Source of the DNA: [Clostridium] symbiosum
GTDB taxonomy: Bacteria > Bacillota > Clostridia > Lachnospirales > Lachnospiraceae
DNA: 64,000 nucleotides
Direction: 5' to 3'
NCBI GenBank assembly: GCA_036419695.1
Contig: CP143946.1
Location: 4,520,001-4,584,000, forward strand
Shown: one piece after another, positions 34,722 to 43,745 of the stretch
Numbering within the stretch: the stretch's first letter is position 1
How the letters are laid out: each line of letters starts with the position of its first letter
Translations under genes and position numbers: made by a program
Notes under the pieces: model-generated
The model's input: only the letters and a program-made list of their open reading frames with translations
Database searches by the model: none
Told to the model about the DNA's origin: nothing

Positions 34722-35879
34722 TCAGCAGACACCTCTCATCACCTCATACAAATTGCTCTTCAGCTCAAAACCGATTCCCGGCACATCGGGCAGCGTAATA
34801 TACCCATCCACCACAGGCACATCATCGGCAAAGCCGCCGAATGGCTGGAACACGTCGGGATAGCACTCATTTCCTCCCAGCCCCATGCCTCCGGCAATGT
34901 TCAGGCAGAACATATGGCCTCCGTGAGGGATACAGCGCCGCTTATTCCATCCGTGGATATCCAGCATATCCAGAATTTTCATATATTCCACCAGTCCATA
35001 ACTCAGGGGACAGTCAATCTGGATGTAATCACGGTCCGGCCTCAGGCCGCTGTAACGTATCATATTCTGGGCATCCTGGAGAGAAAATATATTCTCCCCC
35101 GTTGCCAGAGAGCCGCTGAAATGTTCCGCAACAATGGCGGTAGAAGCAAAGTCGAGGGGATCCAGCGGTTCTTCATACCATTTGATGCCATACGGTTCCA
35201 GCGCCCTGGCGTATGCCAGGGCTTCTTCCAGGCAGAACCGGCCGTTAGCGTCCACCGCCACATCGGAAGGGCTGCCCACCACGGAGACGACGGCTTCCAG
35301 ACGTTTAAGATCCTCACCAAGCGGCGCTCCTCCAATCTTCATTTTGACCTGTCTGAATCCACGATCCAGGTAGCTCTTCATTTCATCCTTCAGTTTATCA
35401 ATGCTGCTGTCCGGATAATAATATCCCCCGGCAGCGTATGTATAGATTTTTTCATCGTACCTGCCATTGTTAAAGCGTTCTGAGAGGAGCTTCCACAGGG
35501 GTTTTCCCTCTATCTTTGCCACTGTGTCCCAGACCGCCATATCGATGGCTCCGACCGCGTGGGCCCTGTCCCCATGGCCGCCCGGTTTCTCATTGCTTTT
35601 GAGGATCTGGTTAATTTTAAACGGATCGAGGTTTGAACCGTCCTCCGTATAGATATCAACGGCATCCAGCAGTCTGGGAATCATCCTGTCCCTCAGGATA
35701 CTGGTGGGCGCATATCGGCCAATTGAGTTAAATCCGTAGCCGACCACCGGCTTCCCATTTCTGATTACATCCGTTTCAATTGCCACAATGCTTCCCGTCA
35801 TCTGGTTGAAATTAATATACGCATTGGCAATGGCCGTGCCAAATGGAATCGTTTTTTCTTTGATGCTGATAATCTTCAT
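34722..35879 (-). CDS. Enolase-superfamily acid dehydratase, D-tartrate dehydratase-like
   Basis: A 385-aa enolase-superfamily protein. K179 and K181 (VKMKIGG), D210 and N212 (VDANGRF), E236 (YEEP), E262 (TGENIF) and H319/H322 (IPHGGH) match the active site of D(-)-tartrate dehydratase. So do the family stretches KPGGHG and VGYGFNS. It would dehydrate D-tartrate, or a closely related hydroxy-diacid, to oxaloacetate. It is last in a leftward operon behind three TRAP transporter genes, which would supply the acid. Close residue-level agreement makes the subgroup assignment good; exact substrate is inferred. Confidence 0.82.
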   Translation of the reverse strand: MKIISIKEKTIPFGTAIANAYINFNQMTGSIVAIETDVIRNGKPVVGYGFNSIGRYAPTSILRDRMIPRLLDAVDIYTEDGSNLDPFKINQILKSNEKPGGHGDRAHAVGAIDMAVWDTVAKIEGKPLWKLLSERFNNGRYDEKIYTYAAGGYYYPDSSIDKLKDEMKSYLDRGFRQVKMKIGGAPLGEDLKRLEAVVSVVGSPSDVAVDANGRFCLEEALAYARALEPYGIKWYEEPLDPLDFASTAIVAEHFSGSLATGENIFSLQDAQNMIRYSGLRPDRDYIQIDCPLSYGLVEYMKILDMLDIHGWNKRRCIPHGGHMFCLNIAGGMGLGGNECYPDVFQPFGGFADDVPVVDGYITLPDVPGIGFELKSNLYEVMRGVC

Positions 35880-35917
35880 TATTTTCTATATTCCTTTCGT
35901 TTACTTCGGGTATCCGT

Positions 35918-37078
35918 CTAATTCGCCCCGGCCACTTTTTCTATCATATCTGCTCCAACTGTCCCGGCAAAATCATCCCACATGGGTTTGACAGATTTGA
36001 TTATCTCCTGAAGTGCATCATCTGAAAGCTCCGTCACTTCCACTCCAGCCGCTTTCATTTCCTCAATTAATTTGTCTTCCTCTTCTGCGGAACGTACGCG
36101 TTCCCATTCGCAGGCCTCTCTGCAGGTATCGTAAAGCATCTGCCGTACCGGATCCGGAAACTGATCCAATGTTTTTTTGCTGATGAGAATCGGGTTCGCT
36201 GCATAAATATGATTGTCAATGGTCAGGTATTTGGCTGCTTCATAGTAACGGTTGCTGGCTATCGTTGCAATCGGTGACTCCATGCCGTCCACAGTCCCGT
36301 TTTGCAGCGCCGTAAACAGTTCACCCATGGCCATGGCTGTCGGGATCGCTCCGAGCTTCTCGTATAATCCCAGATATACCTTGCTCTCGGGAACCCGGAA
36401 TTTGAGCTTGGAGTAACCAGCCAAATCCGCTATCGTGTGGACCGAATTAATGGACTGTCGGAATCCTCCCTCAAAAGAGGCCAGTACATAATATCCTTCC
36501 TGCTCTTCCGCTTTTTTGAAGATTTCCCTGCCTATTTCACCGTCCAACACCTTGTAGGCATGTTCCCGGCTCTGGAAAATGTAGGGCAGATCCAGAATCG
36601 CTACAGATGGAACGGCTGCGGACATCGTGGCCGGTGAATTGTAGCTGATATCGATGGTTCCCATTTTTAAGCCGTCCAGCATATCGGCCTGGCTGCCGAG
36701 TGTATTCGATTCATAAACTTCGATCTTAATCTTCCCGTCCGTTTTTTCCGCCACCAGATCAGCCCAGTAATTACAGCCGTCCAGGGCTGGGGAGCCTGCC
36801 GCCTGATTAGTGCCGAATTTAAGAGTAACGGACTTCATTGAATCTACGGCTGCCGAAAGTTCGGCGTCCTGCCCGGATGCTGAGCCTGCTTTATCAGCGG
36901 CAGACGACTGGGAATCCTGGCCGCTGCTGCTTTTAGCCTGCTCCTCCTGCTGCTTTGGCGCAGTCCCCTGTTCCTGGCCGTTTTCTTCCCGAGTCTCTCC
37001 CGCTCCTCCGCAGGCCGTCATCGCAACGGACAAACATGACAGAACAATTGCCAATGAGTTTCTTTTCCATTTTTTCAT
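35918..37078 (-). CDS. dctP: TRAP transporter substrate-binding lipoprotein (DctP)
   Basis: A 386-aa extracytoplasmic solute receptor. It begins with a lipoprotein signal ending AMTACGG, followed by a low-complexity Gln/Ser/Ala linker (about 25-65) and the DctP fold, with the family segment LKFRVPES that contains the carboxylate-binding arginine. The frame is open further upstream, but the start at 37078 has AAAAAGGAG ahead and a proper signal peptide. It captures organic acids for the DctQM membrane pair. The operon order DctQ-DctM-DctP-dehydratase suggests tartrate-like acids. Confidence 0.92.
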   Translation of the reverse strand: MKKWKRNSLAIVLSCLSVAMTACGGAGETREENGQEQGTAPKQQEEQAKSSSGQDSQSSAADKAGSASGQDAELSAAVDSMKSVTLKFGTNQAAGSPALDGCNYWADLVAEKTDGKIKIEVYESNTLGSQADMLDGLKMGTIDISYNSPATMSAAVPSVAILDLPYIFQSREHAYKVLDGEIGREIFKKAEEQEGYYVLASFEGGFRQSINSVHTIADLAGYSKLKFRVPESKVYLGLYEKLGAIPTAMAMGELFTALQNGTVDGMESPIATIASNRYYEAAKYLTIDNHIYAANPILISKKTLDQFPDPVRQMLYDTCREACEWERVRSAEEEDKLIEEMKAAGVEVTELSDDALQEIIKSVKPMWDDFAGTVGADMIEKVAGAN

Positions 37079-37133
37079 GATTTTCTCCTTTTTCGTATTA
37101 AACTTATATTTTATGCTTAAATTTAATTCCTCC

Positions 37134-38417
37134 CTACATAGCACCGAGCAGTTTCGGCAGTCCCAGAGACAGTACCGGCACATAGGTAATCAGCAGTAAA
37201 ACCAGAATCAGTGCAATCAAATAGGGAACAATATTTTTACATATCACGTTAAACGGCGTCCCGGAGATTGTCTGGACCACGAACAAACTCACTCCCACCG
37301 GCGGCGTGATACAACCGACGGCCAGGTTGACCACCATGATAATGCCGAGCAGAATCGGATCAACGTTCATCGCGCTGAGTAGCGGAACCAGGATCGGCGC
37401 CAGAATGATCACGGCGGACGATGCATTCAGGAAGGTTCCCACAATCAGCAGCAAAATATTTACCAGGAAAAGCATTACATATTTATTATCCGTCACCGAC
37501 AAAAAGAATGCGGTCACAAGCTGGGGAACCCGGTATGCCGTGATGAGCCAGCTGAAAAGTCCGGCTGCGTTCATCACGAACATAACAACGGCAGTAGATA
37601 AAACGGAATCCATAAAGATTTTGGGCAAATCTTTTAAATGCAGTTCCCTGTAGATAAAGGCGCTGACGATCAGGGCATAAATACAGGAAGCCGCAGCAGC
37701 CTCCGTAGCAGTAAAAATCCCGCCGTAAATGCCGCCGATAATGATGACGGGAGTCAGAAGTCCCCATACGCTTGAAAAGAAGGTCCGTACAATCTCCCTG
37801 GGACTACTCTTCTCCGATGCAGGATAGCCGCGCTTTTTCGCCTGGTGATGAAGCACAATCATAACCGCCACACCCATGAGAATTCCCGGAATAAAACCGG
37901 CTAAAAACAGAGTTCCGACAGAGACTCCCGCAGCCACGGCATAGAGAACCATACTGACGCTGGGCGGAATAACGATGCCCGTGGTGGAAGCAGCCGCCAC
38001 TACACTGGCCGAAAATTCGGTGTCATAGCCCTCCCGCTTCATTTCCGGTATCAGGGTGCCTCCCACTGCGGCAGCGGTGGCGCTGGAGGAACCCGAGATG
38101 GCGGCAAAAAACATGGCGGTCAGCGTGGCAACCATTCCCAGCCCGCCGGTAATCCATCCCACCAGTGTATTTGAAAAATCCACCAGACGTTTGGAAATGC
38201 CTCCGGCCGTCATAATTGAACCGGCCAACATAAAGAAGGGAACCGCCATCATGGAGATGGAATCATTGGAGGTAAACATCCTCTGTGCCACCAGTGCAAT
38301 CGGAATAGTCCCGTCCACAAAGATTGCGGCGATCGTTCCCAGCCCAAGAGCCACGGCAATGGGCACTCCCAGAGCCAGCATCAGGATCAGAACGAGAAAT
38401 AGAATTGCAACAGCCAT
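37134..38417 (-). CDS. dctM: TRAP transporter large membrane subunit (DctM)
   Basis: A 427-aa protein with about 12 hydrophobic segments, the TRAP large permease that couples substrate entry to Na+ or H+. The motifs SGSSSATAAAVG and VNLAVGCITPPVGV are characteristic. Its start overlaps the end of DctQ by one base, and DctP follows after 55 bp. Confidence 0.93.
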   Translation of the reverse strand: MAVAILFLVLILMLALGVPIAVALGLGTIAAIFVDGTIPIALVAQRMFTSNDSISMMAVPFFMLAGSIMTAGGISKRLVDFSNTLVGWITGGLGMVATLTAMFFAAISGSSSATAAAVGGTLIPEMKREGYDTEFSASVVAAASTTGIVIPPSVSMVLYAVAAGVSVGTLFLAGFIPGILMGVAVMIVLHHQAKKRGYPASEKSSPREIVRTFFSSVWGLLTPVIIIGGIYGGIFTATEAAAASCIYALIVSAFIYRELHLKDLPKIFMDSVLSTAVVMFVMNAAGLFSWLITAYRVPQLVTAFFLSVTDNKYVMLFLVNILLLIVGTFLNASSAVIILAPILVPLLSAMNVDPILLGIIMVVNLAVGCITPPVGVSLFVVQTISGTPFNVICKNIVPYLIALILVLLLITYVPVLSLGLPKLLGAM

Positions 38418-38914
38418 TATAAATCACTCCCCTTTCGTATCATTTTCTCTAACAGTACCTGAAATTGAAATAAGAACATCAACACCCCCGAGAGAGGCAC
38501 GATTAAATAAACAAGAGCCATCGGAATACTGCACGCCACGGAATTGGACGTCGCTCCCGCCTGCACCAGAGTAATTCCTCCTTTGACAACAACTGCATAA
38601 AAGAACAGACAGAGTAAATCCACCAGGATTCCGTGATAACATTTAGCCTGTCCGGTCAGGGCATTTCCCAAAATTTCCACGCTGGAATGGCCGCCCTTCT
38701 GGACGAGGTAGGCACAGCCGAGCATGGTTGACCAGATAAAACAGTACCGAGCCACCTCATCCGTCCATGCAAGGGGCGTCTGAAATACAAAGCGCATGAT
38801 AATCTGAAGACTCGCCGCCGCAAGCATGACGGCAAAGGCGGCAATTGAGATCCACTTTATCAGCTTCATGAAAATACTGTTCATCCATCTGAGTTGTTTT
38901 GTAAGTACGTTCAT
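38417..38914 (-). CDS. dctQ: TRAP transporter small membrane subunit (DctQ)
   Basis: A 165-aa protein with four transmembrane helices and the DctQ motif WTDEVARYCFIWSTMLG. It pairs with DctM. It is the first gene of the leftward TRAP/dehydratase operon; the 263-bp gap to the divergent LysR gene is AT-rich and contains a TATAAT on the minus strand at 39054-39059 but no clear -35. Confidence 0.92.
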   Translation of the reverse strand: MNVLTKQLRWMNSIFMKLIKWISIAAFAVMLAAASLQIIMRFVFQTPLAWTDEVARYCFIWSTMLGCAYLVQKGGHSSVEILGNALTGQAKCYHGILVDLLCLFFYAVVVKGGITLVQAGATSNSVACSIPMALVYLIVPLSGVLMFLFQFQVLLEKMIRKGSDL

Positions 38915-39177
38915 AGATGTCTTCCTTTCTTAATTACTGTATTCAAGTGTTTTTTCCTTATTTTTCCATCTGATCTGCTGCAGTTCATCGCGTATCATGG
39001 AAACTAGCCTAATTAAATCATAACCGGGAAAAATTGTCTAATAACGAAACATTATTATAGTTATAAATATATTTTTCATAACAATTATCTATCTATTAAT
39101 AAGAAAAAGTGATGATAAAATAAATGAAATCAGAATTTTCATATGGTACAATGGGCAAAGGGGGAGGAATATTTAAT

Positions 39178-40083
39178 ATGGAGTTTAGACAACTGGAATA
39201 CTTTATCGCCGTGTGCAGGCACAAGAGTTTTACCCGGGCATCGGAAGTGCTGTTTGTTTCTCAGCCCGCCATCACAAACGCGATTAATAATCTGGAAAAC
39301 GAATTGGGAATTAAACTTTTTAACAGGACGAAACGGAATGTAGATTTGACTGCAGAAGGGCAGACTTTTTACCGCCATGTATCAGTGGTGTTAAATGATG
39401 TGGATCATATTCTGCTTCAGATGAATCAATTGAAGGAACAGAAGCGTCAGGTGCTCAAAACGGCAGTGGATTCATGTCTGGCTCTTCCTGTGTTTCTGCC
39501 GGGACGCCGCGCTTTTCAGGAAAAATACCCTCAGATCCGGCTAAGCTGCCTCTACTGCAGCTGCTCTGAGATCCAGGCGGCGCTGGAACGCGAGGGATAC
39601 CAGGTCGGCATCGGTCTGGGAGATTCGGATTCCTTCCACTCCGGCAGGCTGGCGGCAAAGCCCGTGCTGTCCGGCAAACTGTGCGCTGTGTGCCGCAGCC
39701 AGCCGGAGGAAGCCATGGCTATGGAGAATGCCAGGACACCGAAAAAAACTGGGGCACCGGAGCAGATAATCCTGATGAGCCCCGGATATACCTTTACCAG
39801 GAAGGCGGCCGCCTTTTTCCAAAACATGGGCAAGCCGGTAACCCTATCCTACAGTGGTAATTTCTCCATTACCGCAGAACTTTTGAGACAGGGTAAATGC
39901 GCGGCCCTGGTTCCCGACTTTCTTCTTGATTTTTTTGAAGACTACAGTCCGGCTCCCATCGAGATACCGGATTGGGAAATCAATATTTATCTTCTTTCAG
40001 GGCAGGAGCTTTCGGAACATGCGCAGTTATTCCACCGTGAACTGGAAGATTTCATTACAGGGAGGCAGTTTTATGACATATAA
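39178..40083 (+). CDS. LysR-family regulator divergent from the TRAP/dehydratase operon
   Basis: A 301-aa LysR protein with a typical N-terminal winged helix (FRQLEYFIAVCRHKSFTRA, SQPAITNAI). The frame continues to 39124 upstream, but the ATG at 39178 carries GGGGGAGGAA and matches LysR starts. The effector domain has a proline-rich, slightly unusual stretch around residues 180-200. Its divergent position implies control of the tartrate-like acid operon. The stop overlaps the next gene by 11 bp, so the following sensor-like protein is co-translated. Confidence 0.88.
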   Translation: MEFRQLEYFIAVCRHKSFTRASEVLFVSQPAITNAINNLENELGIKLFNRTKRNVDLTAEGQTFYRHVSVVLNDVDHILLQMNQLKEQKRQVLKTAVDSCLALPVFLPGRRAFQEKYPQIRLSCLYCSCSEIQAALEREGYQVGIGLGDSDSFHSGRLAAKPVLSGKLCAVCRSQPEEAMAMENARTPKKTGAPEQIILMSPGYTFTRKAAAFFQNMGKPVTLSYSGNFSITAELLRQGKCAALVPDFLLDFFEDYSPAPIEIPDWEINIYLLSGQELSEHAQLFHRELEDFITGRQFYDI

Positions 40084-40864
40084 ATTATATACTGTGGGCA
40101 GTAACCAGATTCTGGCGGATGAACTAAAGGATGCGCTCACTTCGATATTGCAGGACCATATCCCGGTCTATGCCTGCCCTCTTGGCGAACTGACGGCAAG
40201 GACGGACGGGGTTCTCTACGTATGCAACCAGTCACAAATGCCACATATCCTGCGCCACATCAGTCCTGAAAAGGTGATATTACTGGATATGCAGCCCTCC
40301 GCCCAGTTTTATCTGCAAATCACTTCCATACCGGCCGGATCGGATATTTATGTTTTTAATAACCGGCAGCCCTATATTGATTCCCTGATCGGGCGCTGCT
40401 GTGAAATGGGGCTGAACCAGTATCACTATATCCCGGTCCCCTATGCATCACTTTCAGAGGAAGTTCTGACACACTATCTGTCCGAAGCGGAATATATCAT
40501 CGGGGTGGACCGGATTCTGGACGCCGTGCTATGGTCGGAAAAATACCGGGGCTGTCTGCGGGAAAATGTGATGACAATCGGAGCAAAACGCGTGGTCTCC
40601 ATCGAGTCCACCTGCAATATGATAAAAAAGGTCAATGAAACGCTGTTCGATTACTTCACTGTGCAGCTGGATGAGCTCTTAGTCTCATTCCATCAGGCCA
40701 AACACGGGGAGACGCTCTATACTCATTTTAAAGAGCTGGAACAGAGGCTCTGCGCCGTCCGCGAGCCCATCTGCCCGGAGAAAACAACGTATAAAGATAA
40801 AAATATGAAAAGCATTATACTGCGTTCCGCAATGAGCCAGCTTGTGTCCAACAGGGATGTGTAA
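40073..40864 (+). CDS. Stand-alone PrpR-like sensor domain without AAA+ or DNA-binding part
   Basis: A 263-aa protein resembling only the N-terminal sensor of the sigma54 activator at 7087 (shared pattern IPAGS..V.N.R....DS/T.....C..G......IP). It ends before any PAS, AAA+ or helix-turn-helix domain. The start ATG at 40073 has GGAGG at 40061-40065 and overlaps the LysR stop. It is either a truncated regulator or an orphan sensor that acts with the LysR protein. No AAA+ coding remains downstream, so a simple frameshift does not explain it. Confidence 0.6.
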   Translation: MTYKLYTVGSNQILADELKDALTSILQDHIPVYACPLGELTARTDGVLYVCNQSQMPHILRHISPEKVILLDMQPSAQFYLQITSIPAGSDIYVFNNRQPYIDSLIGRCCEMGLNQYHYIPVPYASLSEEVLTHYLSEAEYIIGVDRILDAVLWSEKYRGCLRENVMTIGAKRVVSIESTCNMIKKVNETLFDYFTVQLDELLVSFHQAKHGETLYTHFKELEQRLCAVREPICPEKTTYKDKNMKSIILRSAMSQLVSNRDV

Positions 40865-40967
40865 CTCAGGATTTCATACAAAATATGCATGGAAACACTC
40901 CGCGGTATACTGCCAGAGGGCGTTAGGGATAAGTTGTGCCGGCTAAGTTGTGCCGGTCTTATTTTCC

Positions 40968-40996
40968 TTGCCAATTCCACCTTCTGATGCTATAAT
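40968..40996 (+). promoter_or_regulatory. Strong sigma-A promoter
   Basis: TTGCCA (40968-40973), 17 bp, TATAAT (40991-40996). It drives the gene at 41124 with a leader of about 120 nt that contains a terminator-like hairpin. Confidence 0.75.
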
Positions 40997-41031
40997 AGCG
41001 ATAAGTGCGGTTATTTTTTATGGTGTTTAAG

Positions 41032-41078
41032 GACAGGCTGTAGTTTTCAACGGAAAGGGGCTGTTTTCCTGTCGCTTT
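41032..41078 (+). terminator. Terminator-like hairpin in the leader of the 41124 gene
   Basis: GACAGG (41032-41037) pairs with CCTGTC (41068-41073), followed by GCTTTTTATTTT. An alternative helix GGAAA/TTTCC (41052-41056, 41065-41069) uses two of the same bases, so the two cannot coexist. Confidence 0.45.
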
Positions 41079-41123
41079 TTATTTTCGCCATATCCCACCG
41101 CTATAATTTACGGAGGTATTTTT

Positions 41124-41582
41124 ATGCAGACAATTCTGAACGTAGTGCTCATCATCCTGGTCATTGCAGTCATCGCTCTGGCAGTACTTTATTACTTCGG
41201 CAGGAAGATGGAAAAGCGTCAGGCAGAGCAGCAGACCATGATGGAAGCTGCAAAACAGACGGTTTCGATTCTCGTTATTGATAAGAAGAAGCTGAAAGTT
41301 AAAGAGTCCGGTCTTCCTAAGACGGTAATCGATCAGACTCCCTGGTATATGAAAAGAGCCAAGCTCCCGATTGTCAAGGCAAAAGTCGGACCGAAGGTCT
41401 TAACACTTATTGCAGATGACAAGGCATTTTTACAGCTCCCTGTAAAGACAGAAGCCAAAGTTGTAATCAGCGGCTTGTACATAACGGATGTCAAGAGCGT
41501 CCGCGGTGGTATCCCGCCGATTCCAAAGAAGAAGGGATTCTTCGCCCGGTTTAAGAAAGATAAGAGCGAGAAAAAGAGTTAA
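41124..41582 (+). CDS. Membrane-anchored hypothetical protein, 152 aa
   Basis: One N-terminal transmembrane helix (about residues 4-26) followed by a KMEKRQAEQQ charged stretch, a compact soluble domain (about 45-130) and a very basic C-terminal tail (KKKGFFARFKKDK). Orientation rules place the basic domain in the cytosol. I do not know a function; the pattern resembles small conserved Lachnospiraceae membrane proteins. GGAGG lies 9 bp ahead of the ATG, with its own strong promoter and terminator, so it looks like a well-expressed housekeeping-type gene between accessory loci. Confidence 0.65.
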   Translation: MQTILNVVLIILVIAVIALAVLYYFGRKMEKRQAEQQTMMEAAKQTVSILVIDKKKLKVKESGLPKTVIDQTPWYMKRAKLPIVKAKVGPKVLTLIADDKAFLQLPVKTEAKVVISGLYITDVKSVRGGIPPIPKKKGFFARFKKDKSEKKS

Positions 41583-41598
41583 TTTATAACAGACGTAG

Positions 41599-41646
41599 AA
41601 GGACTGCCGCGCAGATGGTAAATCTGCTGACGGCAGTTCTTTTTTA
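41599..41646. terminator. Bidirectional terminator
   Basis: GGACTGCCG/CGGCAGTTCT arms (41601-41609, 41631-41640) with an inner GCAGAT/ATCTGC helix and a T-run to 41645. It ends the 41124 gene and, in reverse, the regulator fragment ending at 41652. Confidence 0.85.
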
Positions 41647-41651
41647 ATCCC

Positions 41652-42300
41652 TCAGATTATAATACCATATTTTTTAATCCGGTACTGCAGCCCCTGCCGG
41701 TGGATTCCGAGCGCCTGGGCGGTCTGCGTGATATTGTAGTTATACTCTTTCAGCGCCAGCCGGAGCACCTTCCCTTCAAATTCATCCATAGTTTCCTGGA
41801 GTGTCTGATGTGCATATTCCCGCTGCATTGCGGGCAAAGCTTTCTCTTCCACTCCCTTCTCGTTAAAAAGGAAGTCCGGCAGGTGCTCCGGGCGGATTGT
41901 ATCATCGTCGATCACATTCAGCACATAGTCCAGAACGTGAAACAGCTCCCTCACATTTCCCGGCCAGTTGTAGGATATGAACCGCTCCACCACCTCGGGG
42001 CTGATATGACGGATCGCTTTTGCATAGGTAAATGAATTCTGTCCGATATAATAATAAACCAGCTCTTCAATATCCTCCGGATGTTCCCTGAGCGGAGGGA
42101 GATTGATCGTGATTGTGGACAGGCGGTAAAAAAGATCCTTGCGCAATAAATTCTTCTCCAGCAGGGTATAGGGATTTTCGTTGCAAGAGGAAATAATCCG
42201 CACATTGAAAGGAATATCCTTAGTCCCTCCCACTCTGCGGAATGTCCCTTCCTGGATAACCCGCAGAAGTTTGGACTGCATCGCCATGCTCATGGATATG
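41652..42300 (-). pseudogene. C-terminal half of a PAS/sigma54 activator (truncated paralogue)
   Basis: About 215 codons remain, homologous to the second half of the regulator at 29327: from just after Walker B (SMSMAMQSKLLRVIQEG), through NVRIISSCNENP and RKDLFYRL, to the Fis-type helix (ITQTAQALGIHRQGLQYR). The sensor, PAS, Walker A and sigma54-contact loop are gone. Homology stops at about 42293-42306, where the sequence becomes the 5'-truncated BCCT gene on the other strand. The upstream extension of the open frame is BCCT antisense. It cannot work as an activator. Confidence 0.88.
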
Positions 42301-42302
42301 GA

Positions 42303-43715
42303 AGAATCCGTTTCGGCGGCCCGAATGCCAAGGCCAAGTACTCCTTCGGGAGCTGGTTTGCCATGACGCTGACGGGAGGAATCGCCACGGGCCTTATCAC
42401 ATACGGAGTAAATGAAGTGCTCGTTTATTACGGGGACGTGTGGGGAGAACTGAGTGGAATGGGCATCGAACCGTTTTCCGACAAAGCGGCGTTCTTTTCC
42501 ATGGGAAGGGTCTTTTACCACTGGACGTTTATCCCCTACGCAATGTACGCTTTATCGGGTTTAATCATCGCCTACATGTATTTTAACCGCCAGAAAGAGC
42601 TGTCCGTCTCAGCCTCCCTGACTCCCCTTTTTGGCGATGCCGTCACAAAAGGATTCTTTAGAGGGCTGGTGGACACGCTCTCCGTACTCTCCATCGGACT
42701 CGGCCTCGCCGCTTCCCTGGGAGCCGGACTTGCACTGATTGGCAGTGGCCTTCACGCCGTTTACGGAATCCCGCAGGGACCGGTTTTGTGGTTCCTTCTG
42801 GCCGCAGTCATCACCGTTACCTTTACCATTGCTTCCGTATCCGGCCTGGATAAGGGAATCAAATGGCTGGCAGGCCTTACCTCGAAAATTTTCTATATCC
42901 TGCTGTTTGTCCTTTTTATCATCGGCCCCACGCTCTACATTATGAATCTCGCCAACGTGGGTATCGGTGAATGGATGGATCATTTCTGGACCTGGGGATT
43001 TGATCCCTATCTGGCAGGAGGAAAACCTCTCGTTATGTGGTGGACCATGTACGCCTGGGCCATGTGGATTGCATATGCCCCTCTTATGGGAATTTTCTTT
43101 GCCATGATCGCCTATGGCAGGACGGTCCGGCAGTTCCTCGTCATCAACTGGATTCTCCCTTCCGTCTTCGGCGGCGTGTGGTTTGCCGTATGGGGCGGTA
43201 CTGCTCTTGACTGGCAGATGTCGGGAAAGGTCGATCTGGTGGCCGCGATCCAGGCCAACGGTGCAATGGCCGGACTCTGGGAATTTTTAAAGGCAGTTCC
43301 CCTGGGATTTATCATTATCCCGGTGGTCATGATAACGCTGATAGCCGCATTCGCCACCACGGCCGACACCATGTCCACCACGATCGCGGCCGTCTGTACC
43401 AAGGGAGCCAGACATGATGAGGAACCCGCACTCTGGCAAAAAGTCCTCTGGGGCGTTACCATCGGCCTGATAGCCGCCATCATGGTAGCCTTCGGAGGTG
43501 GAGAACAGGGAATTAACGGTGTAAAATATTTATCCGCCTGCGGCGCCTTTGCCGTCCTGGGTGTGTTTATCCTTCAGATATTTTCTACAATTAAAGTATT
43601 CTTTTTCGATAAAAATACGCAGAAGGACATTGAGGACGCAGACAGTGGGGAGAAGCCGGAAAACTTTGAAGAACCGGATACCGGTATCCATACGGAGGCC
43701 GAAACAATCGGCTAA
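42303..43715 (+). pseudogene. BCCT-family (betaine/carnitine/choline) transporter, 5'-truncated
   Basis: Homology to BCCT transporters starts directly at the junction (GRIRFGGPNAKAK) and continues in one open frame to the stop. The core signature is clear: MWWTMYAWAMWIAYAPLMG followed by YGRTVRQF. Family members are usually 500 aa or more; the first roughly 80 residues, with the first two helices, are missing. A possible internal ATG at 42363 (GGGAG upstream) would give 450 aa. Promoter and N-terminus were removed together with the front of the divergent regulator. The rest is undamaged, so the loss looks recent. Substrates of the family are quaternary ammonium compounds. Confidence 0.85.
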
Positions 43716-43745
43716 ATTATAGGTAACATTGGAGGTAACACATTT

